Shown here in pieces: positions 56,118-64,000 of a stretch of DNA of 64,000 bases (within the stretch, counting starts at the first letter, position 1; every line of letters begins with the position of its first letter). The notes under the pieces were generated by a model that saw nothing but the letters and a program-made list of their open reading frames with translations, ran no database searches and was not told where the DNA came from. The position numbers were made by a program, and so were the translations under genes. Origin of the DNA: Leptospiraceae bacterium (GTDB lineage Bacteria; Spirochaetota; Leptospiria; Leptospirales; Leptospiraceae); the NCBI GenBank assembly GCA_022402465.1, contig JAKRSH010000043.1, positions 310,001 to 374,000 on the forward strand, in the 5' to 3' direction.

Positions 56118-57086
56118 TTATTCGAGTAAGTTGCATGCTTCTTTTGCAAAATACGTTGCTATGAGATCGGCCCCAGCCCTCTTAATGGCGAGTAAGCTCT
56201 CTAAAATAGCTTCGTTTTCATTTAACCAACCTCTTGCGGCAGAAGCCTTGATCATAGCATACTCTCCACTGACTTGGTAGGCAGCAAGTGGTATGCTTAC
56301 TGAATTTTTAACCTCTCGAATGATATCCAGGTAGTATCCAGCAGGCTTTACCATGATGATGTCGGCACCTTCTTGTATATCTGCTTGGACTTCTTTGATA
56401 GCCTCTCTGCGATTGGCTGGATTCATTTGGTAAGTTTTCTTATCACCAAAGCCTGGGGCTGAATCTAAGGCATCTCGAAATGGTCCATAGAGACAGGATG
56501 CATATTTTGCAGAGTAAGAAAGAATTCCAGTCTCTGTGAGTTGGTTTTTTTCCAATTCATTTCGTATAGCAATTATTCTTCCATCCATCATATCAGAGGG
56601 TGCTACAAAATCCGCACCAGCTTGGGCATGAACCAGGCTCATTTGTGCTAGAGCAATCACAGTTTCATCATTGATGATTCTCCCATTCTTTACAAGTCCA
56701 TCATGACCATAGGGAGAGTAAGGATCTAATGCAATATCGCTCATTACTACAAGCTCAGGGAATTTTTCTTTGGCGAAACGTATAGCCCTTGGCAATAGAC
56801 CATCTGGATTCAGTGCTTCTCTACAGGTATCTTCCTTTAGATTGTCAGGAACTTTTGCAAATAAAAGGACAGAACGTATTCCTAAATTTAGAATGGACTC
56901 CAGTTCCTTTTCTAATAGATCTAAACTCCATCGGTAGGTTCCAGGCATAGAGGGGATAGCAGTTTTGATTTGAGTTCCTTCTTCTACAAATAAAGGAAGA
57001 ATAAAATTACTAGGCTGTAATCTCGTTTCAGAAACCATTTCTCGAATTGAATTGCTATTTCTTAGTATACGTGGTCTGTGAAACAT
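56118..57086 (-). CDS. hemB: Porphobilinogen synthase (delta-aminolevulinic acid dehydratase)
   Basis: Second common enzyme of tetrapyrrole synthesis, joining two 5-aminolevulinates. The two active-site Lys are in SYSAKYAS near residue 194 and MVKPAGYY near 247. The metal-site loop reads DIALDPYSPYGHDG, with Asp in place of the zinc-binding Cys, so this is the magnesium type rather than the zinc type. The ATG at 57086 is used; an in-frame TTG lies one codon before. GAGG lies seven bases upstream of the ATG. Confidence 0.96.
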   Translation of the reverse strand: MFHRPRILRNSNSIREMVSETRLQPSNFILPLFVEEGTQIKTAIPSMPGTYRWSLDLLEKELESILNLGIRSVLLFAKVPDNLKEDTCREALNPDGLLPRAIRFAKEKFPELVVMSDIALDPYSPYGHDGLVKNGRIINDETVIALAQMSLVHAQAGADFVAPSDMMDGRIIAIRNELEKNQLTETGILSYSAKYASCLYGPFRDALDSAPGFGDKKTYQMNPANRREAIKEVQADIQEGADIIMVKPAGYYLDIIREVKNSVSIPLAAYQVSGEYAMIKASAARGWLNENEAILESLLAIKRAGADLIATYFAKEACNLLE

Positions 57087-57246
57087 CAAAAGCCTCTTTT
57101 CTTCGCATGATTCTAATCATTTAAACGATAGATTAAAATCCATTTGAAAGCAGTTTCTCTTCTAGCAAAGAAAATATTTCTGTTTTATTCTTGAAATAGA
57201 AAGCAATCAGAACTTTAATGAACGAATCTCTCTCATAGGATAGGAT

Positions 57247-57969
57247 ATGAACCCAGTGGAAATGATTGGAGAATTTTTGGGAACCTTTGTATTGATACTT
57301 TTAGGTAACGGGGTTGTTGCTGGAGTGCTTTTGAAGAAATCTAAGGCAGAAGGCTCAGGGTGGATAGTAATCACTACAGCTTGGGCACTCGCTGTTATAA
57401 TGGGAGTCTTCGTAGCAAAGGCATTTGGCTCTCCATCAGCACATTTAAATCCAGCAGTTACACTTGGTTTTGCGATTTTAGACAATGACTATTCCAAGCT
57501 ATTCAGTTTTATTCCAGCTCAGATCTTAGGTGCTGCTTTGGGTGCCTTCTTTGTTTATTTACATTATTTTCCTCATTGGAAAGAAACTAACGAAAAATCA
57601 GCGATACTTGCTATTTTTTCAACAGAGCCAGCCATATCACATAGACCATCTAATTTCTTTAGTGAGTTTCTAGGAACCTTCTTGCTAATACTTGGGATTT
57701 ATTCCATCTTTCATCCATCTATGATAGGACTGACTGTACATATGGGAGCTTTTTTAGTGGGAGTTCTTGTCTGGGCTATAGGATTATCACTGGGGGGTAC
57801 AACTGGTTATGCGATCAATCCAGCAAGAGACCTTGGTCCTAGAATTATGCATTCCATTCTTCCGATTCCAGGTAAAGGTAAATCCAATTGGCAATACGCT
57901 TGGATTCCTGTAGTCGCTCCCCTAACAGGTGCAGTAGTTGCAGCTTTCTTGATTCTTTGGCTCAAGTAA
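57247..57969 (+). CDS. glpF: MIP family channel, glycerol facilitator type
   Basis: Membrane channel of 240 residues with six helices. Both NPA boxes are present: SAHLNPAVTLGFA and GYAINPARDLGPRI. The Asp after the second box (NPARD) is typical of glycerol facilitators rather than water-selective aquaporins. The N-terminus EMIGEFLGTFVLILLGNGVVAG is also GlpF-like. No glycerol kinase gene is adjacent. It is divergent from hemB with 160 bases between, where I see no clear regulatory site. Confidence 0.88.
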   Translation: MNPVEMIGEFLGTFVLILLGNGVVAGVLLKKSKAEGSGWIVITTAWALAVIMGVFVAKAFGSPSAHLNPAVTLGFAILDNDYSKLFSFIPAQILGAALGAFFVYLHYFPHWKETNEKSAILAIFSTEPAISHRPSNFFSEFLGTFLLILGIYSIFHPSMIGLTVHMGAFLVGVLVWAIGLSLGGTTGYAINPARDLGPRIMHSILPIPGKGKSNWQYAWIPVVAPLTGAVVAAFLILWLK

Positions 57970-58044
57970 GTTATTTGCAATCCTTACTCAATCTTATTCC
58001 TGATTCAGATGCTTTGAATTTAAAATAGAATCCTTTTTCCATCT

Positions 58045-59622
58045 TTACGGATGGTTTCTAACACAACGCGCCCTAGCACTTGCTCCACTCTTGGGTGTAC
58101 CTGAGGCAGTTCCATTGGTCATATTGATGCTCCAAGCATTAGCAGTTGTGCCAGGTGCAGTCGTTGAGGTCCAATAAGCAGCAGAAACTGTCGTTGGGAA
58201 AAATGTGGGATCTAGAGCAGGAAGGGAAAACCTATTGTCGATGAGACTACCTAATTCATTGTAATTAGGCAATCTCCATTCGGGACCTATCGCAGAACAA
58301 GCATTCAATGCTGCTCCCCAAGTCAATAGAGTTCCAGTACCTATACTACAAGTTGGACCAGAAAGTCCTACAGTACATTTATCCCATCTTAGGTTGGAAT
58401 TCATGTCTCGAATCGTCCCATCACCTAGATCTTGGTAGTTCTTAGTCACTATCGGAGTTGGTGAAGAGACGCATCGAACAATAAAAGAAGCAGCAGATTT
58501 GAGAGCTGTCGTCATTATGCCAACATTTCCCTGCAACAGATAAACTGATGTAAAGGAGGAAGTTCCTGAAAGCGTTAATACACCATTCGTTGTTGGATTG
58601 GGAAATGCAGTAAGATTCATTGAGGGCCCAAAAGTTACAAAATTCGGAAGACTGTGTGCCTCCCATCTTGTGGGAAGTCTCCAATCTGTTCGATTTGCGT
58701 ATCCAGAACCTGCATTAGCTGAGTTATAGGATGCACATGCATTCATAGCATTTGCCCAACTAAAGAGAGTTGGTGCCCCTGCACAAGTTGGTCCAGTCTG
58801 TCCAACATTACAACTTGTCCATACTAGCCCACTCACAGAATCTGTTGTAATATAATCACTCGCATTCACCAAGGTTGCTGCTGTATAGTTTCGTGCAAGG
58901 GGTGTATTAATCATAATACCATCTTGCCTAGGAAATGTAGCAGTTATTGCTGCACAGGTAGAAAGATTTGTATCGTCGTAACAATTTATTTGTTCTGTAT
59001 CAGAAATTGCATAGGACTGGTTGAGATATCCCGTTGTAAATTCTAGATTTATGTTCGCATTCAAAGTATTTCCTGCAAGATCTTGCCAATGAACCGCATC
59101 ACTCGTAATTCGAATTTGTTGATTTTCAGGAAACCATATCCATGAAAATGACATTGTAAAAGTATCATTAGGGAAAGTTGTGGTCGACCAGACATAACTA
59201 ATTTGGACAGGCGTAGCTTCAAAACTGAGGCTATTCCATGTAAAGAAGTCTCCCATGGGCGTAATGCTTGTATCCATAGATTCGGAAAATTGAAACACAA
59301 CTCTCGCTCTACAGGGTGTTCCCGTACAAATTGGCACATTTATTGCTGCGTTTGTTGGATTGGTAGAAAAAATACTCGGCTGTGTTGTGTCTGGTGTCGT
59401 AGCCGCTGCATCTGTTCCACTATCTGTACCTGTTGCTTGAGAAGATTGAGAATTACAAATTGTATCTGAATTATTTGATGTACAAGCCAATCCCCTAAGG
59501 GTTATTAAATCCTGAAGGAAAAGTTTATCTAAAGTGGGGAATCTACAATTCACTAAAAAAAATAGCAAACTAAGAAATATACGAATCTTATATGAACAAG
59601 GTTCTTTATAATAATTTTTCAT
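58045..59622 (-). CDS. Lipoprotein with Ig-like (Big_5) and two DUF1566 domains
   Basis: Surface or periplasmic lipoprotein of 525 residues. The signal peptide ends LVNC (Cys26). A Ser/Thr/Asp linker leads to a Big_5-type Ig-like domain (about 85-200, beginning PSIFSTNPTNAAINVP), then two DUF1566 repeats (about 250-380 and 390-525) marked by SGLVWTSC with WRLPTRWE, and LRWDKCTVG with WRLPNYNELGSLID. Cysteines are numerous and probably paired. The function is unknown; such proteins are often adhesins or surface-exposed in spirochaetes. I took the ATG at 59622; an earlier one at 59637 is in frame. The sequence upstream is very AT-rich. Confidence 0.8.
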   Translation of the reverse strand: MKNYYKEPCSYKIRIFLSLLFFLVNCRFPTLDKLFLQDLITLRGLACTSNNSDTICNSQSSQATGTDSGTDAAATTPDTTQPSIFSTNPTNAAINVPICTGTPCRARVVFQFSESMDTSITPMGDFFTWNSLSFEATPVQISYVWSTTTFPNDTFTMSFSWIWFPENQQIRITSDAVHWQDLAGNTLNANINLEFTTGYLNQSYAISDTEQINCYDDTNLSTCAAITATFPRQDGIMINTPLARNYTAATLVNASDYITTDSVSGLVWTSCNVGQTGPTCAGAPTLFSWANAMNACASYNSANAGSGYANRTDWRLPTRWEAHSLPNFVTFGPSMNLTAFPNPTTNGVLTLSGTSSFTSVYLLQGNVGIMTTALKSAASFIVRCVSSPTPIVTKNYQDLGDGTIRDMNSNLRWDKCTVGLSGPTCSIGTGTLLTWGAALNACSAIGPEWRLPNYNELGSLIDNRFSLPALDPTFFPTTVSAAYWTSTTAPGTTANAWSINMTNGTASGTPKSGASARARCVRNHP

Positions 59623-59772
59623 TCCACTAAAGAGCATCGACCAATAGTAATTCTTTTTCCTGAAAGAATCAATTCCTTTTTGAAAATTGTAAGAAATTTT
59701 ATATTTTTTTTTAATAAATAAATTATTTTAACAATCTAGTTATGAAATCTTAGAGATTTTAGTTGTTATTCT

Positions 59773-61059
59773 TTATTTGAATCTTCTAATTTTAGAATTG
59801 GAACCCAGTAGTTGAGAAGAATATATACCACTATGCCCAGAAGACAGATAAGCAAAAACGCAGGCAATACTTGCGTACACTCCGACCTGAATACCAAATA
59901 ATTCAATAGCCATAATAGTACAGGCTAAGGGTGTGTTAGCTGCTCCTGCAAATACTGCCACAAAACCCATACTAGCTAGTAAAGGAAGAGGCAAAGGAAG
60001 AAATTGGGAAAATGCATTTCCTAGATGGGAGCCTATGTAGAATAAGGGTGTTACCTCTCCGCCTTTGAATCCAGAGGCTAAGGTGAACGAAGTGTACAGA
60101 GATTTTATCAGAAAAGAAAAAATAGACTGCTGCTTCTCGAAGCTTTCAACTATTTCGGGAATTCCTAATCCTATGTATCTGAAGGTATCCGTTAGACTCA
60201 CAATTGCCGCAAATAGGAAACCACCGACTAAGGGGCGAAAAGGCGGATAGGATATCCACTTAGAAAAAAGTCGACTCATGTAGTGAGTCGAAGCAGAAAA
60301 GAATCTAGCAGCCAGACCAAAACCTATACCGCACAAAATTGAAATGCATAAACCAATAGAATCAAGATTTGGTACAAAAGGTACAAGATACTCTGTGTGT
60401 CCAATAGACCAAAAACTTTGAGTTACCCAATCAGCAATTATTGCTGTTAGCATACTGGGAAGGATAGCCTCAAATTGCAACCTGCCGAGAAGAAAGACTT
60501 CTAATCCGAATATAGCTCCTGCAATGGGAGTTCCAAAAACAGAAGCAAAACCTCCACTTATTCCTGCAATAAGAAGCATCTTTCTATCTATGGGTCGAAT
60601 TCTCCCTAGCATTCTCCTGAAAATCTTTATTCGATTTATATGTGTTAGTTGATCTGAAAGAGAGGCACCCATTTGAACTGCTGTTCCTTCACGACCAGCC
60701 GATCCACCAAATAGATGAGTTAAAATAGTTCCAATTAAAACAAAGGGTGTCATCCTGAGTGGGATTACCTTCCTGGGATTGTGGATTTGCTCAATCAATT
60801 GGTTGTTGCCTTTGACCACAGAGACCCCCCAAGTATGGTAGACAAAACCAATCAAGAGCCCTGCAATGGGAAGAAAGAATATTAAATAAGGATAAGCCAA
60901 TCGAGTATTTGTAGCATACTCAAGTGCAAGTAAAAAGAAAGCAGAGGCTGAGCCAGAAAGAAATCCAATAAATAAGGAAAGTATACTCCATCGAATAACA
61001 AATAACAATGTATATTTGAATTCTAAAAATAAATTATTATGTGCGGAATGTATTTTCAT
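59773..61059 (-). CDS. CLC-family anion antiporter, fluoride-type motifs
   Basis: CLC transporter of 428 residues with about 17 hydrophobic segments in the inverted-repeat CLC arrangement. In place of the chloride signature GSGIP it has GNNQLI (84-89), the gating-Glu motif is GREGT (122-126) instead of GREGP, and the later GxFxP is GGEVTP. As I recall the CLC-F literature, these differences mark the fluoride/proton antiporters. A role in fluoride resistance is therefore inferred. No fluoride riboswitch was found upstream. It starts 6 bases after the EamA gene. Confidence 0.8.
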   Translation of the reverse strand: MKIHSAHNNLFLEFKYTLLFVIRWSILSLFIGFLSGSASAFFLLALEYATNTRLAYPYLIFFLPIAGLLIGFVYHTWGVSVVKGNNQLIEQIHNPRKVIPLRMTPFVLIGTILTHLFGGSAGREGTAVQMGASLSDQLTHINRIKIFRRMLGRIRPIDRKMLLIAGISGGFASVFGTPIAGAIFGLEVFLLGRLQFEAILPSMLTAIIADWVTQSFWSIGHTEYLVPFVPNLDSIGLCISILCGIGFGLAARFFSASTHYMSRLFSKWISYPPFRPLVGGFLFAAIVSLTDTFRYIGLGIPEIVESFEKQQSIFSFLIKSLYTSFTLASGFKGGEVTPLFYIGSHLGNAFSQFLPLPLPLLASMGFVAVFAGAANTPLACTIMAIELFGIQVGVYASIACVFAYLSSGHSGIYSSQLLGSNSKIRRFK

Positions 61060-61065
61060 TTCTCT

Positions 61066-61971
61066 TTATTGATTAAGAACTTCCTTTTTTCGGCTAATGA
61101 TAAAGACACCACCAAGAACCAAAGCTGTTCCAATTATTTGGTAAATTCCTAATTCTTCATCCAAGATGATATTTGCAAGAATAAGAGTAGAAACAGGGCC
61201 TATAGAAGAAAGGATAGATGACTTACTAGAACCAATTCTGTGAATTCCTGCTGAAATTAAATAGCTTGGAACAACTGTTGTAAATATTCCCAAAAGAAAT
61301 CCTAAGAATAAAACGTACGAATTGTATTCTAAAATACGATTCCAATTTGAAGTGATTGAAAATTGGATAAATACCAAAATGCAGGAGGTAATCATTGCAA
61401 TATTTGTAAAAAGCTGAGTCCCAAGCTTAGGAATTAGATGACCTGAGCCAATCAAATACACAGCATAACTGATAGCCGAGATTAAGACGCATAAGACTCC
61501 TATATTTACATTCTCACCACCAACTTGTACATCATGAAGGTAGGCGAATAATATTCCAGAGTAAGTTATTAAAAGAGCTACAAAATCCAACTTATGAAGT
61601 TTTTTCTTAAAGATAAGAAAATTTAAAATTACAACCAAGGTAGGATAGATGAAAAGAACCAAGCGCTCTAATCCCGCTGTAATATATTCTAAACCTATAA
61701 AATCGAATATACTGGCTAAGTAATATCCTAAAAACCCAAAGAAGACAGCAGATGCAAGCTGAGAACCCTTGGTGTCTTTGGGAATCTTCTTTTTAGCAAG
61801 AATCCAAGTAAGGGAGAGTAAGAAAAATGGAAGTGCAAAAATAAGACGTAAGGTTAATGCTTCAATGCTATCTAATCCTTCCTTATAAACGAGTTTAACT
61901 AGAACTGCTTTCGCAGAAAAAAGGATAGAACCTATAAAAACAAAGAGTATTCCTACTAAACTTGGATTCAT
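61066..61971 (-). CDS. EamA-family (drug/metabolite superfamily) transporter
   Basis: Membrane exporter of 301 residues with ten helices in two EamA repeats (about 5-140 and 150-295). The first begins VGILFVFIGSILFSAKAVLVKLVYK, and the second has SAISYAVYLIGSGHL and ends in IYQIIGTALVLGGVFII, both typical. Substrates of this superfamily vary widely and cannot be named. It is read together with the CLC gene. Confidence 0.88.
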   Translation of the reverse strand: MNPSLVGILFVFIGSILFSAKAVLVKLVYKEGLDSIEALTLRLIFALPFFLLSLTWILAKKKIPKDTKGSQLASAVFFGFLGYYLASIFDFIGLEYITAGLERLVLFIYPTLVVILNFLIFKKKLHKLDFVALLITYSGILFAYLHDVQVGGENVNIGVLCVLISAISYAVYLIGSGHLIPKLGTQLFTNIAMITSCILVFIQFSITSNWNRILEYNSYVLFLGFLLGIFTTVVPSYLISAGIHRIGSSKSSILSSIGPVSTLILANIILDEELGIYQIIGTALVLGGVFIISRKKEVLNQ

Positions 61972-62011
61972 ATTTCCAAAATCTAATAGTATTCAGACTT
62001 GGACAGAAATT

Positions 62012-62575
62012 TCAGAGAAGCAATTTAATAATTTCTACGATTTTTTCTGGAGGATCCGAATGCCGAAACAAGTAGCGTGTTTGCATTTGATCATCAACTA
62101 AATAGGTATAGGTGGAATGATCTATTGAATTAGCATTTTTTTGGTAGGAGGCTGCAAATAATTTTACAACCTTATCAATCTCTTCCTTAGTACCAATGAG
62201 TCCTAAACCATTTAGAGTATAGAAATGAACATAAGATTGCAATTTATCAACAGAATCTCTCTCTGAATCAACAGAAATGAAGACAATCTGTAAATCTTTG
62301 TTAGCTGATCCTAGTAATTCATTTACTTTTTTATATTTATCAAGAGTCATAGGGCAGAAATCTGGACAAGATGTATAGCCGAAGAAAATCAGGTTTATTT
62401 TCTTAGAATTTTGCGAGAGCTGCCAAGTTTTATTGCCTGGCCCTTGCAAGCTGAAGTCACCACCTACACCCACAGAATCAAACTTTGGTTTTGAATAGCA
62501 GGATAAAAATTCTAGGCTGCAAACACAGACAAGAAAAGCGAACAAAATTTTCCTTGTCCGATTCTTGATTTTCAT
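62012..62575 (-). CDS. SCO1/SenC-family copper chaperone
   Basis: Thioredoxin-fold protein of 187 residues that delivers copper to the CuA site of cytochrome oxidase or acts as a thiol reductase. The copper ligands are Cys70 and Cys74 (TSCPDFCP) and His153 (SIDHSTYTY). A signal peptide ends FLSC (Cys26), which makes it a lipoprotein. Its ATG overlaps the stop of the PCuAC gene as ATGA, so the two chaperones are made together. Confidence 0.93.
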   Translation of the reverse strand: MKIKNRTRKILFAFLVCVCSLEFLSCYSKPKFDSVGVGGDFSLQGPGNKTWQLSQNSKKINLIFFGYTSCPDFCPMTLDKYKKVNELLGSANKDLQIVFISVDSERDSVDKLQSYVHFYTLNGLGLIGTKEEIDKVVKLFAASYQKNANSIDHSTYTYLVDDQMQTRYLFRHSDPPEKIVEIIKLLL

Positions 62576-63051
62576 GGATTCATTCCAGAAGCTTCCTTGA
62601 CTTCAAAGGTAATTTGTTTTTTTCCTTGCTTCTCAAATTCTAACTCTATTGGAACTTTATCATTAAGTGATAGACTTTTTTGAAGACCTATCAGCATAAG
62701 ATGATTTCCACCAGGTCTAAGAATCGAAATCTCCCCTGCTTGGAGAACAATCCCATTTTCCAACTGCCGCATCATCATCATTCCGTCTTTTTCAAACATA
62801 GAATGAATTTCTACAGATTCAGATATAGATGATTTAGCAGAAATTAACCGATCATCTATATTGGCATTTACAATCTTTACATAGGCTCCTGTTATTTGAG
62901 AAGAGGGTGGAACAAGTCGGATCCAAGCATTCTCAAAAGAAACCTCTTGGGGTATAGTAGAGGCTTTGCATTGATTCAGATTTATGAATAAGCATAAGAT
63001 TAGAAGAGGTAGGTGAAGAGAAAAAATTGACATTCGAGTACTTCTATTCAT
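62572..63051 (-). CDS. Periplasmic copper chaperone PCu(A)C
   Basis: Copper-binding chaperone of 159 residues that works with Sco proteins to load cytochrome oxidase. The Cu(I) ligand set is complete: His83 and Met85 (IHSMFE), a Met cluster at 91-94, and His117 and Met119 (GGNHLMLIG). A signal peptide is present; LNQC at 25-28 could make it a lipoprotein. It is divergent from the TauE/UreH-like gene at 63108 and coupled to the Sco gene. Confidence 0.92.
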   Translation of the reverse strand: MNRSTRMSIFSLHLPLLILCLFINLNQCKASTIPQEVSFENAWIRLVPPSSQITGAYVKIVNANIDDRLISAKSSISESVEIHSMFEKDGMMMMRQLENGIVLQAGEISILRPGGNHLMLIGLQKSLSLNDKVPIELEFEKQGKKQITFEVKEASGMNP

Positions 63052-63107
63052 AATCCTAGTTTTGGAAAAACACTCGCCTTGCCTAGACTTTTTAAGACTA
63101 TGGAGGC

Positions 63108-63800
63108 ATGGGCATTGCGATTTTAGCTACCGCTTTTATGCAGGGATTTTTAGGTTCTACCCATTGCATAGGAATGTGTGGACCTTTTGTAGGCTTGTTA
63201 AATGCAAGACCTGATGCAAAATTTGCAAGCAACTTCCTGTACAACCTAGGGCGCACTCTATCGTATGCTAGTATAGGATGTTTACTGGGAATATTGGGCT
63301 GGGGAGCCAACCGATTTTTATTTGCTGATATTGCCTTGTATCTTGGATCTAGTATCATTCTAATTTATGGATTGAGTATGATTTTTCCCATCTTTCCTAA
63401 GATTTTTCAATCTACAGCTCCTCAGTGGTTGGTAAAATCTTCTGTTCATTTTCTCAAGAATACGACAAGCACCAAGCTACTTGGATTTCTAATGGGGATA
63501 GTTTCGGGGCTTTTGCCTTGTGGATTGCTTTATCCTGCCTATTCCTTAGCCCTTCTAGCCGGAGATCCTCTCCATTCAGCTCTCGTAATGATAGTCTTTA
63601 GCCTGGGAACCTATCCCATGCTCTATACTCTGGGATTGGGTGGACGCAAAATGTTTCAATTCCTCCAAAATCGATCCGTACGAGTAGCAATTGGAATTTT
63701 TCTTGTCATATTTGCCATATTTACAATTTATAATAGATTTCAACTTTCATTGCAAGAAGAAGCAGAATGCGAAATAAAACAGGAAGTCGAAAAGGATTAG
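63108..63800 (+). CDS. TauE/SafE (UreH-like) membrane protein, probable metal handling
   Basis: Membrane protein of 230 residues with six helices. The first helix carries GSTHCIGMCGPFVG, with His and two Cys, the signature of the group often encoded with cytochrome oxidase assembly genes and copper ATPases. The middle has GIVSGLLPCGLLYPAYSLAL with another conserved Cys. Transport of copper or of electrons has been proposed for relatives; context with Sco and PCuAC favours copper. GGAGG precedes the ATG. Confidence 0.82.
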   Translation: MGIAILATAFMQGFLGSTHCIGMCGPFVGLLNARPDAKFASNFLYNLGRTLSYASIGCLLGILGWGANRFLFADIALYLGSSIILIYGLSMIFPIFPKIFQSTAPQWLVKSSVHFLKNTTSTKLLGFLMGIVSGLLPCGLLYPAYSLALLAGDPLHSALVMIVFSLGTYPMLYTLGLGGRKMFQFLQNRSVRVAIGIFLVIFAIFTIYNRFQLSLQEEAECEIKQEVEKD

Positions 63801-63815
63801 ATAGGAGAATCAATC

Positions 63816-64000
63816 ATGAAAAAGTTCGGAAAAATTTTAGGAAGTATTTTTGCTTTAATCATCATTACACTGAGTACTACATATTATATTGATTATCCAT
63901 CCTATAGCTATGAACAAACTGCCCTACCTAAATCCTTTGAGGATTTTTATCAGGGAAAATTAGCAGAATCCAAGGCTAAGGGCGCACCCTCTTACAATGA
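63816..64000 (+). CDS. Membrane-anchored protein, 3' end outside window
   Basis: The first 61 complete codons are visible. It has an AGGAG site 7 bases before the ATG, a signal-anchor helix (about 5-25, GKILGSIFALIIITLS) and then a hydrophilic segment with PKSFEDFYQGKLAESKAKG. The pattern reminds me of spirochaetal alpha/beta hydrolases with an N-terminal anchor, but no catalytic motif is in view. The gene lies 15 bases after the TauE-like gene and is probably in the same operon. Confidence 0.6.
   Translation, partial: MKKFGKILGSIFALIIITLSTTYYIDYPSYSYEQTALPKSFEDFYQGKLAESKAKGAPSYN

Noticed and set aside
59638-59772. AT-rich gap before the DUF1566 gene, with an AAATCT/AGATTT hairpin near 59744-59760
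   Set aside because: The hairpin is only six weak pairs and I could not support a terminator or a defined promoter there.
61972-62011. Possible fluoride riboswitch before the EamA-CLC operon
   Set aside because: Only 40 bases separate it from the Sco gene and none of the conserved riboswitch core is present.

Overview
The window is AT-rich, gene-dense bacterial chromosome with no rRNA, tRNA, transposase, prophage or CRISPR array that I could find. It most likely comes from a spirochaete of the family Leptospiraceae (Leptospira or a close relative). The signs are a DUF1574-type protein beside an MBOAT acyltransferase, two 7TM-DISM sensors fused to different output domains, several lipoproteins whose lipobox has Asn before the Cys (LYNC, LMNC, LVNC), and frequent TTG/GTG starts. 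This assignment rests on recognised families, not on a database search. No gap between genes exceeds about 250 bases.

Layout. 1-5238: the end of an MBOAT O-acyltransferase, an SGNH hydrolase, and a 7TM-GAF-GAF-adenylate cyclase. 5247-10816: a LemA lipoprotein, a porin-sbtB-sbtA bicarbonate-uptake operon, and a divergent membrane-bound AraC-type regulator. 10820-27322 is one long minus-strand run. Read in the direction of transcription it holds amtB-glnB, thrS-infC-rpmI-rplT, a coiled-coil protein, zapA, 5-formyl-THF cyclo-ligase, cheW-cheA-cheB-cheY, scpA-scpB, pheA-tyrA and a NamZ-type muramidase. 27570-33845 (plus): a secreted hypothetical, carA, a small DUF5808-like protein, an RND pump, and a nitroreductase-ArsR pair behind a 15-bp perfect palindrome.

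33857-49607 is a second minus-strand run. It holds lepB, atpZ, an AtpI-like gene and atpBEFHAGDC, then a five-gene set packed with 0-9 base gaps: an SLBB protein, a 906-residue acidic repeat protein, a GAF/degenerate-GGDEF protein, an MBOAT acyltransferase and a DUF1574 protein. 49719-64000 is mixed: a citrate-lyase-beta-like protein, a DUF2079 membrane protein, sthA, two envelope hypotheticals, a structured intergenic element, a GXWXG protein, hemB, glpF, a DUF1566 lipoprotein, a CLC antiporter with fluoride-type motifs, an EamA exporter, and a copper group (Sco, PCuAC and a TauE/UreH-like membrane protein).

How the parts work together. Nitrogen: a near-consensus sigma-54 promoter precedes amtB-glnB, with two inverted repeats upstream placed like enhancer sites. 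Carbon: SbtA, SbtB and the porin look like an outer-to-inner membrane inorganic-carbon route with its own sensor-regulator. Motility: CheA carries a C-terminal CheC-like phosphatase domain, so kinase and phosphatase are in one chain, and CheY is translationally coupled to condensin genes. The least described material is the acidic protein with seven (D/E)E(P/S)I(T/A)L(S/T) repeats and its GAF partner, encoded directly upstream of an acyltransferase pair.
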